Positions 21,046 to 29,576 of a stretch of DNA of 29,576 bases are shown in pieces (the stretch's first letter is position 1; every line of letters starts with the position of its first letter). The notes beneath the pieces are model-generated. The model searched no databases. It saw nothing but the letters and a program-made list of their open reading frames with translations, and was not told the DNA's origin. The translations under genes were made by a program, and so were the position numbers. Source of the DNA: Haplosporangium gracile (taxonomy: Eukaryota > Mortierellomycota > Mortierellomycetes > Mortierellales > Mortierellaceae); contig JAAAUF010000519.1 of assembly GCA_015499985.1 (NCBI GenBank), positions 1-29,576 of the forward strand, read 5' to 3'.

Positions 21046-21486
21046 TTTTTTACGCTGATATGTCCAATAGTAGGGCACTTTTGTTGACGCGTTTTCTTGA
21101 GATCTGGAACCGGTCGAAGGATCGCTATCGCTGGTGTCCATTACTTAGCATACCTTTTTGTAGCTGCTTGTCCGATATATCGGTACCCTCAGGAAATATT
21201 CGTATGCTGAACCCTAGGCTGCATTAACAAAATAATAGGCAGTTCGACTGAAACGTATCGTGCGTCCATGACATGATCGCACCCGCTCTTGTCGCGTTCA
21301 TTTGCAGTGGCGTCATGTGGCCGTCAATAACTGGTTGAGTTTACTTGCTTGTTTGAGGTGAGGCATCTTTTTTTTTTTTCCTCTTAATTATTGGATGCGA
21401 AGCCATGGCTCACGTTTGAGCCGTTTTTTCTTGAAGAAACAAAACGAGGTCCGCGTAAGCTCCTTCTGTTCAAGGCCACCACCCAT

Positions 21487-21605
21487 GAACGTCATTAGGA
21501 ACACACTCCTTCAGTCCAAGAAGAACTTCACTAGGAATGTCCACTTTTTTAGTCCCAACTCGATCCAAGAACGTCATTAGGAGCACGCTCCTTCAGTCCA
21601 AGAAC
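21487..21605. repeat. Direct repeat of about 40 bases, two copies 82 bases apart, plus a weak third
   Basis: GAACGTCATTAGGA followed by RCACRCTCCTTCAGTCCAAG occurs at 21487-21526 and 21569-21605. A weaker relative (GTAAGCTCCTTCTGTTCAAG) lies near 21451-21475. The two good copies differ mainly by CG versus CA changes. The 82-base period is not a multiple of three, so the repeat is not a protein repeat in one frame. It is probably a relic of a mobile or tandem repeat. Confidence 0.65.
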
Positions 21606-23139
21606 TACATCAGAGACGGGACGGGGTACGGGAGGAGAAAAACAAACGGAAAGCAGGCGCATGTTTTGTTTTGCTTCTACATTGCTCCATCAGTTTTCGA
21701 GAGTGAGGATGAGGATTTCGGATACCAGACAAAACAGCAGAGCGGCTTGCGATGAGCAAATATATTTTTTCGATTTGATAGATTTGTTAGAGTGCTGGAC
21801 AGGGCGATATCGTCCCTAAGGACAGGAAATCTCTGACACTTTACACTTCCTTTTTTTTCCAAAGTGATTAGGCATTTTAATACTTTTTTTTTTTTTTACA
21901 ATTCCAATAACATTGATGTTCGCTTTTGTATTTGATGACTTTTTGAAATAAACGGTTGTTACTGTTTACAAGCTGCAGTAATGGCGTCAGCCAGTCGCCG
22001 ACTTTATACGTAGAGCATACTCAAAACACATGAAGGTCGAGAATTAAAACCTCGAAAAGATGCCTAGCGAGACGATGAGCAAAAGCGAGAGACGAGACAT
22101 TTTGTGTTGTTTTTGTTGCCAGCAGGCTACCCTTTGATATTTTGAGCTGGTGGTAAACCAGGATAAGATCGTTGGATAATGTCTAGGAGAACATTTATCA
22201 TTTATTTTTTGTTGGGATGGGGCGATGCGAGTGTGCGAACGATGTGGATGTGAATTGATAGGTCATGAAAAAAAAGGATGGTGAGGAGGAAAAAGCACGA
22301 AAAAAAGTGAAAATAAATGGTTTGTACTAACCGATGCTTTCTTTCATTCGTCTTTTTCTGTGCTCCCCAAAGCGACCACGCACTTGTTCTTTTTTTTTTT
22401 AGAGCTAATTTAATGAGCGAGGAATTTTTTTCTTCTGCTGCACGCGCCATCATTGACCATCTCGTATCGTTTTTTTTTCTTTGTCCTCTGCTCAAGTCCG
22501 CATTGATTGGTTATGGTTTCTCCCTCCTGTGACTTTTTTTTTGGGGGCGTATCAACGATCTACTTCAACCATAACGAAGAAAAATACATAACATATTGAT
22601 AACCAGTATTCGCTTCCTTCGTTCTTTACTCAGAGCGATGAAGCGGTATGGGAGTGTGTTTGTTTGGATGTATTTGCAAATAATAATCAACATTGAGACA
22701 GTATGTCTTCTCCGAGTTGATACCAAAATTATTTTTTGTTTGCGAAAATTAAACGCAAAAGAGCACTTGGCGTCGCCTCATGGAAAAAAGGTGTTGGTTG
22801 TGTATTTTTCAAAGGACGATGGGTTATTATGGCATGAATTTGAGAGATAAAAAAATGGGCTTTGCAACTGGAATGTGAGTAGCAAGTCGATGGCATCATT
22901 GGCAAGGTGGGCATCGTCGTTTGTTCCAGAGGTAGGTGTGACACCCATCCACCAAAGTTCTTTATTAGCATGATTTTCGTGCTTGCACCTTCGCGCTGAT
23001 GTGGGCTGTGTTGCGAAGGAGATGGACGGCTTGTTTGATAAGCAGCGCAATGCGTTGTTCTTTTTTGCGTTTTCGATGGTTTCCCCCCACAGAAAAGTAA
23101 GATGTATGATTTTGTTAATTCTCTCGACGAAGCATTTGA

Positions 23140-23165
23140 GGGGGGGGGGGGGGGGGGGAGGGGGG
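23140..23165. repeat. Poly-G tract, 19 G then A then 6 G
   Basis: A homopolymer of 19 G at 23140-23158, one A, and six more G. It is a possible quadruplex former, or an assembly-prone homopolymer whose exact length is uncertain. Confidence 0.85.
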
Positions 23166-24041
23166 TTCAGTCTGATCGAATTACGCACAAGCCAGGGGAA
23201 AGAGAGAGCAATTAGAGAAGGCTTGGCTCTTTGACAAAGGGGCGATGCTTCCCTCCCCCTCCTCTTCTTCCTTCCCTCTCTTTTTATCATTCTGTCCGTT
23301 CAGCCATTTCTGAAGTACATTCCTGATGTCGCAAATGAGTCGACAACAGAGAAGAGACAAGGGTAGAAGGGATGCACGATAAATTTAGGTGGGTCGAAAA
23401 AAAGGGGGAAACGGTGGGTGGATCATCTGTCCCAATGGAGGGCTTTTTTCATTCTTTTTTGTGAGGGGAGTAGAGAGAGAGGTTAGGAGAGAATGAAGGA
23501 GTGACTGACAGAATGCATTTTTTCGATCGAACAACAGATGGGCAGAGAGGATTGTAAAAATAACAACAGGGAGCGAATGATGATATAAAAAAGGGGCTTT
23601 GATTTCAACACATGGTAGGATCAAGATAGTACAGTATTTATTTTGTCTGTTGTATGTCACGGTGAAGGGAGGGGAGGGGAGAGAGGGAGTGAATAGGGGC
23701 CATGCAGGCACATCACGCTCATTCGGAGTGGATACTCTTTGGGCGCGGGTGACATCGAAGGGAGACATACACAGGCACACTTTCTTCCAGCCCTCTTCAC
23801 TTTGTGAATCATCCTTGCCTATGGCAAACATCATTTTTTTCGAGAGACAAAACATCCGCATTTGCGCCGAATAACGCCCTTCACCCTCTTTTCTCTTTTC
23901 CTTTCCTTCACTTTTTTTTCCCTTCTTCCTTCCTTCACCTTTCTTTGTCTCATATCCTTCACTCTCTCTTCTCTTCTCCCTCTACACACAGACCACATAG
24001 ACTACTCACACTAACAAACATTAAGAAAGAGAAACACGAAA

Positions 24042-27024
24042 ATGCTCAAAAAGTTCGGACTCCAATCATCATCCAACAAGGACAACGACCTCGACCCCCC
24101 ACCACGCCTCTCCTTCAACCGCATCAACTCTTCTTCCACCTCCTCTGAACCCACTTCACCTCTTCGCACCAGCAACAACCCTTCCCAAGAAAAAAAGAAA
24201 TCTCATCACAACAAGAAGGCACTTCGAGCCGCATCATCCCGCGACTCAATGGACTCTCTCTCCCTCGCGCCCCGTCCACACCTTCCCAGCTCCGTCTATA
24301 ACCCAAACCCCTTCCCACTCGACCCTACACAGCCCGATGGCGTCAGTCGGTTTAATGCATTTACAGCGAAGCATACGAGGAAAGAGACCAGGGAGGTAGA
24401 GACGGTGGATATTGACATTGAGGTTGAGGAGACGAAGGGGTTTGTGTCGGGACGGAGTCGGCAGAGTGTTGAGCTGGATCGGGTTGTGAGGAGTGAGTAT
24501 TCAAGGGAGGTTGATGTTGATGTGGAGGAGAGCGAGTATGAGTTGTCGAAGAAGACGAACAAGACGGCAATAGCGAAGTTTGGCGCTGGACTGAAGGGTG
24601 CCCTGGCCAAGACTGGACTCGGCAAGCCTCAGGACAAGGAGCGAGTTGCAGCAGTGACTAGAGACAAGGAGACTGTCCCCATCGCTAACAACAATAACAA
24701 GCCAGAGGAGGTCGATGCAGTGTTGCTGCATCATCTCCAGATCCAACAACAGCAGCAAGAATTGCATGTCCGTCAACAGGAGCAACACTACCAACAACAA
24801 CAACGCTATGCGCAGGAACAGGATGCCATTTCGCCATCAAGAGGACAACGCGGTCGACCACGAGAGCGTGAGCGAGCCCGCAGTGGACCTATTCATCACC
24901 AGGGCAGGCCTGGACACAACGGAGGCGGGCGAGGATCGAGAGTGAGGGAGGAGGAGGCTTTGAGGTCGCCTAATTATCACAAGGAAAGTCGTGATCCGTT
25001 TACAGACCGTCGAACTCGCCTTCATTCGCTTTCACCTCCTCCAGTATCCGTTCAGGAAGACCGTGGTTCTGCTTCCCATTGGCCCGACGGACGTAAGGGA
25101 TCTCATCCAGACGACCAGGAGCAGATGAGACCTTTCCTCCCACAGACCTCTTCATCTCATCATCAACAACATTCGCGCTCAAAGCAACAACAATATGGAA
25201 GATCTCGCCCGCTCAGTCCGGCAAGCGACTCGGACAATAGAGAATACTCGCGGCATGCCAACAGAGACAATCATCGTCGGCAGTCTCGTGAGCGCAGCAA
25301 CAATGAGTCAGACAGGATGCGACGTGAAATGGCAGGCCAACGCCGTCAATCGGGACTCTACCAGATCACTAATGCAGCCTCTATGGACAGGACATCCTTC
25401 GAACTGGGCGAAGAAGAGATAATCTCTTCCCGCGAGGATCATCACCGTTCGCCTCAGCGACCTGTTCCTGACAGGTTAAGCAGAGCCAAGGAGTGGGTGG
25501 CAAGTCATAGCAAGAACAACAGTATTGCGGCGCCGACACCCGCGATGGACAGAGAGACTGCATTGGCATCTCTCCCGGGAGCGTTCCCTTTACGGTCCCC
25601 CCACCGTCGGTCAATGGATTCCTTTGACGACTATGCGGTCATTACGCCACCGCGGGGCAGTTATTTCGTCAATGCGGGACGAGGGGGTGGAGGGTATGAT
25701 CCTCGAGAACGAATTGCTATGGTGGACCAGATGCGGATACAGGAGGTCCAGAGGAGTGGGTATAGACACAGTATGTCGGCGGTGGAGGGTGATGATGGGC
25801 GTAGCGAGTACTGGAACCGTCAACTGGAGGGGTATGAGCAGTGTGATCGGTATCATCAGAGTCGGATCGATTATGAGTATGAGGGAGGTCTGCGTCACGG
25901 AGGCGATCCATACTGTGGGTATGCGCCTGGAGGACCTGATGACCCGGATTTATATGATGAAACCGACTCGACTTTGGCGCCTGGGTCTGCGATTGGTGGC
26001 GTTAGTAAGGGGAAAGCTGGGTTGGAGAAGCAGTCGGATACGAGTACGAAGTTGGGTCCTGATGGAAAGTCGCCGGTACAGCCTTCTGCTGGGGGGGATG
26101 AAGCGGGTCAAGCGCTGAAAGCAAAGGCTCCCAACAAGAGGCGCTTGATCCTGCGTCTCATCAGTCTCTCGTCCAGCATCCTCGGCCTCGTCCTCCTCAT
26201 CGCCGCCTCACCCGTATGTCGCCTTTCCTTTCTTCCATTCATTGCCATCCCTGCGCATGACTAATTTTCACAGACTAATCCTCCAACATGTATATATTAT
26301 TCCTGATAGGTCTCCAAAGCGTCATCTCCCTTTTCAACACAAGCAGGACTAGCCTTCCACTACGTGGTTAGCATCATCTCAACACTCGTCAGTTTCGCAT
26401 TCGTGTTCAACTACTTCAGCCGTCGTCTACGTCGTCAAGAAAAGATGAAGCGCTACGTTCTTTTCGGCCTCGACATCCTCATGTCTCTCCTCTGGCTCAT
26501 CGACGTCTTTATATGTATCTCCAAATTCCCCTGTGGTGTCGGAGAACTCAACGGATGGTACGTTGTCTACTTCTTGATTTAGTCTTTGTTAATGTTGGCT
26601 ATAGAGCACGCTGAATGAAAAATTAACTGACATTGTTTTCTTTAACTATTTCCTTTCTGCTTTTCGTACCTACAGGTGCGATATGTACAACTCAAGCATA
26701 TTCCTGGGAATCGTCGCATTCCTTAGTTTCCTGGCGGCGTTTATCTGGGACATCTGGGGCTCATTCGATCACTCGGATTCCAAGTTCTTCGGAAAAGGAC
26801 CTTGGATTAAGCCCCCACCGCCTGGGTTTGATGGCAAGGCGTTGGCGAAACAAGGTGCTGGACCTGGGTGGGGCGGTGCTGGCGGACGGCAGCAACAACT
26901 GCAGGGACAACAAAGGCTGGGGGGCGTGCCGCCTGGTGCTTATCCGGGTCAGGGACAGGGGCAGGTGCCTGGGCAGGGAGGTCAGCCACCCAAGAAACCC
27001 AAGAACAGTAAAGCCCTTTGGTAG
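24042..27024 (+). CDS. Large disordered protein with a C-terminal four-helix MARVEL-like membrane domain
   Basis: Three exons, 24042-26213, 26310-26557 and 26676-27024, are joined at introns of 96 bases (GTATGT...GATAG) and 118 bases (GTACGT...CTACAG). They give 922 residues. The ATG follows an AC-rich leader (ACGAAAATGC). Residues 1-700 are polar and low-complexity: Ser/Pro, Gln-rich (about 230-260), Arg/Gly-rich and Arg/Asp/Ser-rich. Four hydrophobic helices follow at about 702-722, 740-760, 773-794 and 814-836, with a Cys-containing loop between the third and fourth (FPCGVGELNGWCDMY). This spacing and loop fit fungal MARVEL-type membrane proteins of the cortex or secretory pathway; assignment is by pattern, not search. 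A Gly/Pro/Gln-rich tail ends the protein. N- and C-termini are probably cytosolic. Regulation may go through phosphorylation of the Arg-Ser-rich N-terminus, which is inferred only. Confidence 0.82.
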
Positions 27025-27125
27025 ATTTTATTCCCCCATACTGGGTCTCAATTTAGTTTTTTTCATTTTGTCTTGTCTTCCAACGCAACAGAAAATGAGC
27101 GCGATGGGACCTGCATGGGGCTCTT

Positions 27126-27131
27126 AATAAA
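27126..27131 (+). terminator. Candidate polyadenylation signal AATAAA
   Basis: AATAAA lies 102 bases downstream of the stop codon at 27024 and is followed by T-rich sequence, as expected for a 3' end of the MARVEL-like gene. Confidence 0.6.
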
Positions 27132-27674
27132 GAATAACCCCCCTGCCCGCATACCTAATAACAATATATTTGTTGGTTCTTTTTCATGGCTTGCCATAAT
27201 ATTAATTGTCTTCTTCTGGGACCCTTGGGCTTGAGAGCATGCATGCAGGTGAGGAAGCAGCTGCTTATCGTTTATGTCATCGTTATTTTTTTTTCTTTTT
27301 GTCATTTCGACTTGTTTTCGAACGTCAAAAGTGTTCCACCCGCAACCTTGTTTGTGTCACCAAATGACGTCCTATTCTAATGCTTATTTTTCTTCTTGCT
27401 ATGTCTCTCTTCAAGCAAGGCTCAAAAAGACTTCTTCCCAAACCAAAAGCTCTGCCCTCGTCATTGTTTTTTTTAACGAGTGCATACATCGATCCTTAAA
27501 CGAGAACTACGCCCATTTAACACCATGGACGCCAACACTTTTTTTTGTTGACAGCTTCGTCATGCTCCTAAAGACACGTTATACGTTTTGCTTTGATGTT
27601 AAGGGTCGATAAGTGCTCATTGCAGTTGCTGGAGTAAACAGTGTCATCATAGTCTAAACGTCTGATCTCCATGA

Positions 27675-27682
27675 TATATAAA
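27675..27682 (+). promoter_or_regulatory. TATA box (TATATAAA)
   Basis: TATATAAA followed by GCGG lies 108 bases upstream of the ATG at 27790. It is followed by a CA-rich leader (CATCCCTCC..., CAACACAACTCAACTCAC) with CA steps suited to transcription start. It is the clearest core promoter in the window and suggests strong or inducible expression of the small gene after it. Confidence 0.7.
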
Positions 27683-27789
27683 GCGGCCTGCATCCCTCCA
27701 TTTATCGTCTCTATCACCAATATCTTCTCACAGCAACACAACTCAACTCACTTCAACCCCTCGTTTTCACAACCCAAGAACTCATAACT

Positions 27790-28194
27790 ATGACTCTCAC
27801 ACTCGGATCCTCCACCCCCAAGAAGAAACAAAGTTTCATGTCCCGAATCTTCTCTACCTCGTCCCATTCCTACTCCAAGCCAAAGCGCTCCTTCCTTTCC
27901 GGCTCTTCCACCGGTTCCTCCTCCTCCGGCTCCTCTAGCTCCTCGCACAAGAAGAAAAAGACCTCATTCATGAGCCGCTTCAGTCGCACACCCGAGCCCA
28001 CAAAAATGGACAAGCTCCAAGCGAAACTGAACCCATCCTCGGATGCCACACCGGTGGCGATTGCGGCAAAGAAGAAGAAGGCCAGGAGGGTCAAGGCCAA
28101 GAAGGAGGCTAAGGCCGACGCCGTGAAGGAAAGAGAGAGAAGTCGAAAGAGGCACAGGAAGTCTGGTTCGGGTTCTTTCTTCTCGCGCCACTAA
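27790..28194 (+). CDS. Small basic Ser/Lys-rich protein, unrecognised
   Basis: One exon encodes 134 residues. The ATG is the first after a clear TATA box and leader (context ATAACTATGA). The protein has no signal peptide or membrane span. Two copies of a motif are present: KKKQSFMSRIFST (about residues 11-23) and KKKKTSFMSRFSRT (about 55-68), and the C-terminus GSGSFFSRH resembles it again. Between them lies a pure Ser/Gly/Thr linker (about 36-52). The C-terminal third is almost all Lys/Arg/Ala/Glu (AAKKKKARRVKAKKEAKADA), probably a charged helix that also serves as nuclear or nucleolar targeting. The repeated S-F-M-S-R core next to basic residues could be a phosphorylation or binding motif. 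No family was recognised. Codon use is C-rich at third positions, as in well-expressed fungal genes. Confidence 0.75.
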   Translation: MTLTLGSSTPKKKQSFMSRIFSTSSHSYSKPKRSFLSGSSTGSSSSGSSSSSHKKKKTSFMSRFSRTPEPTKMDKLQAKLNPSSDATPVAIAAKKKKARRVKAKKEAKADAVKERERSRKRHRKSGSGSFFSRH

Positions 28195-28637
28195 GGGATT
28201 CTGATGGTGGCGGAGATCCTGGCGTGAGATAACGCAGTCGAATTTCATTCCTTCTTTTTTTTTAATATTTTTGTAACAATATATTATATCCCAAAACACA
28301 CACATACAAACGCCCCACTTTTCGACCTTGTACTGTAATAAATACCAAATCCTCTTCTAATTTTCTGCTGATACTTCAACTGCCTCTTGATAGAGCTGCA
28401 ATGTCCAATTTGTATCATATCCGACCGAAAACATCTTGGTGGTCGCATCGTGTGCAATAATGTTGGCTAACCATGTTGACTGGTCAAGCTGATGAAAGTG
28501 TCTGTTGTAAGGGGGTTTCTTTATAAAAATACAAAAATTGAGGGGCCGGTGTCTAGACCTGACGAGATCCATAGTTAATCGCTTTTCCCTGGGCGGTGTC
28601 GAGAGGGTGTCATCGCTATCCGCGGTGTTGAGGTTCT
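28195..28637. other. 3' flanks of convergent genes; short minus-strand open segment at 28357-28518
   Basis: The region separates the small basic gene (plus) from SF3B5 (minus). On the minus strand, 28518-28357 reads HFHQLDQSTWLANIIAHDAT... and ends EVSAEN. It is preceded by a plausible acceptor (CCTTACAACAG). It looks more protein-like than its surroundings and could be an exon of an alternative transcript or a relic. No upstream exon could be joined to it without crossing SF3B5. It is otherwise probably the SF3B5 3' untranslated region. Confidence 0.3.
28337..28342 (+). terminator. Candidate polyadenylation signal AATAAA
   Basis: AATAAA lies 143 bases after the stop codon of the 27790-28194 gene, after an AT-rich stretch, consistent with its 3' end. 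Confidence 0.45.
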
Positions 28638-29420
28638 TTAATCCCGGCGTTCTGGTGGAGGTCCGCAAGGCTGCACCATTTTCTACCATTAGAAAAGATA
28701 GTGAAAACGTGATAGGTGGCGTTAGCAACGATACATACTTCCATTTTCTGATCCCCGCATCGTGATTTCTGAATGTCATGTTTAGTTTCCGTGAACACAA
28801 GGTTGGCATGTTATCGATAACTGATCCCGCCTTTCATATTATATCCTGTCTTTCTTCCTGCGCTGCACTCCATGATCTGTATCTGTCCCCCAATGACAAA
28901 AAAAAGTCCATGTCAGCTCAGATGTCAACAAGGAGAGGGTGCTTTGATTGTGTAATGTAAAGGTTACCTCGGTAAGGTTGAACTTGACACGGGCAATACT
29001 CTCGTTCTCAGCCAAAGCAAAGTAGGACAGCATGGGGTAATGTCCCACATACGATGCATATGTGTCTCTTGTTTGGTTCACACCCCACTCGCTAGAAATG
29101 ATAATTGACAAAAAACATTGATGAGATGGGTCAGTTTCTTTTCCTTGAGAGTCTTCTTATTGAATGTCCTGAGGAGGTGACGGAGAAGGAGGCGACTTAC
29201 TATTTGCTGGTGTCGGCGTGTCCGGTTCCGACATACTTGGACTGCAAGTGCTCGAGCTGGCTGTTCAAGTTTGCGCGGTCCTATATGTTGGAGGGATGTA
29301 AAAGAAGGTTGTTCTGGTTAGTGATGGATTGATCTCTGTGTCATCTTGTTGGTGCAGGTTTCATTCCAGCGCTTGAATGTCGATGTCTTCCAGTGTTCGC
29401 CTGTCCTGTTCGCGTACCAT
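28638..29420 (-). CDS. SF3B5: Splicing factor 3B subunit 5 (SF3b10 / Ysf3)
   Basis: Four exons are inferred: 29420-29418 (ATG only), 29280-29201, 29091-28968 and 28682-28638. The introns are 137, 109 and 285 bases. The summed length is 252 bases, an 83-residue protein; human SF3B5 has 86. Conserved blocks are LNSQLEHLQSKYVGTGHADT, then WGVNQTRDTYASYVGHYPML, then SYFALAENESIARVKFNL and the end KMVQPCGPPPE, all matching the family from end to end. SF3B5 is a small scaffold subunit of the SF3b complex in the U2 snRNP, binding SF3B1 and SF3B3 during branch-point recognition in the nucleus. Donors are GTAAGT (29200) and GTAACC (28967), and acceptors are TTCTAG and GGTAG. The first intron is less sure: its donor GTACGC follows the ATG directly, and a CACTAACC branch-point match precedes the acceptor CATATAG. 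An alternative first exon cannot be excluded; the rest is firm. Confidence 0.92.
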
Positions 29421-29527
29421 GGTCGTCTGTAGTCTTGGTGAGGTTTTAAGTTAAGATGTCAGTCTGCAAGGTGATGTTTTTTCTCTACAGGCGTTACCTG
29501 CCGGTCCGAGGACAATGGGCAGATAAG

Positions 29528-29571
29528 CTACGTCACGTGAAGTAGCTGTACCCGAACCCAGACTACGTCAC
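29528..29571 (-). promoter_or_regulatory. SF3B5 upstream region: duplicated CTACGTCAC and an E-box
   Basis: CTACGTCAC occurs at 29528-29536 and again at 29563-29571. The first copy overlaps CACGTG (29534-29539), a bHLH/E-box core. TACGTCA resembles a CRE/bZIP half-consensus. AGCTAC (29526-29531) and GTAGCT (29542-29547) form an inverted repeat around the E-box. The sites are 108-150 bases upstream of the SF3B5 start codon, so they are candidate promoter elements. The window ends at 29576. Confidence 0.4.
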
Positions 29572-29576
29572 CGAGG

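Larger units (their letters stand above)
20906..24041. other. Gene-poor intergenic region of about 3 kb
   Basis: Apart from the 3' part of the relic to 21045, no gene was found. The region has many T runs, the direct repeat at 21487-21605, a 19-base G run at 23140-23158 and, before the gene at 24042, a pyrimidine-rich stretch (about 23880-23990) typical of a fungal promoter or leader. A TATA-like ATATAAAAAA occurs near 23583, rather far from the start codon. Open frames here are short, carry homopolymer-encoded residues and lack splice or domain support. Confidence 0.5.
27025..27789. other. Intergenic between two plus-strand genes
   Basis: Contains the poly(A) signal of the MARVEL-like gene at 27126 and the TATA box of the next gene at 27675. 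Between them the sequence is T-rich with no credible gene. Confidence 0.55.

Noticed and set aside
22778..23290. Minus-strand open frame of 170 codons
   Set aside because: It depends on the poly-G tract (read as polyproline) and lacks any recognisable protein character.
1..29576. tRNA, 5S rRNA and CRISPR array
   Set aside because: By eye, no T-arm motif with a matching acceptor stem, no 5S core and no regularly spaced repeat array was found; a covariance-model scan would be decisive.

Overview
The window looks like nuclear DNA of a filamentous fungus, most likely an early-diverging one (Mucoromycota, probably the Mortierella group). The evidence is short GT-AG introns of about 50-290 bases, intergenic regions full of simple repeats and polypyrimidine tracts, long low-complexity Q/N/S-rich proteins, a Rax1-type RGS membrane protein, an F-box/leucine-rich-repeat protein and an SF3b subunit. 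The lineage call is an inference. No bacterial operon, CRISPR array, rRNA or tRNA gene was seen.

Layout. Positions 1-841 (minus) hold the 5' part of an unrecognised gene that runs off the left edge. A shortened copy of its window-edge exon lies 20.5 kb away at 19857-20701. Positions 850-4990 are gene-poor and hold degenerate direct repeats, GA/GT microsatellites, a polypyrimidine tract and a 116-base fold-back. Positions 5025-10524 (minus) carry a four-exon gene for a 1709-residue RGS/Rax1-like membrane protein. Positions 12411-13696 (minus) carry a charged, low-complexity protein whose frame is broken. Positions 14119-15753 (minus) carry an F-box/LRR protein. Positions 17200-19049 (plus, two exons) carry a Q/H/N-rich putative nuclear protein. 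Positions 19050-24041 contain gene relics and repeats. Positions 24042-27024 (plus, three exons) carry a large disordered protein ending in a four-helix MARVEL-like membrane domain. Positions 27790-28194 (plus) carry a small, very basic, serine-rich protein behind a clear TATA box. Positions 28638-29420 (minus, four exons) carry the splicing factor subunit SF3B5, the best-identified gene here.

The genes do not form one evident pathway. Two of them (RGS/Rax1-like and MARVEL-like) are membrane proteins with unusually long cytosolic disordered regions, which suggests roles at the cell cortex in polarity or signalling. SF3B5 and two basic or NLS-bearing proteins suggest nuclear roles. The most notable feature is the RGS gene: the three pieces of a roughly 120-residue RGS fold are separated by insertions of about 380 and 590 residues. 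All exon boundaries were worked out by eye from reading frame and splice consensus and have not been tested against transcripts.
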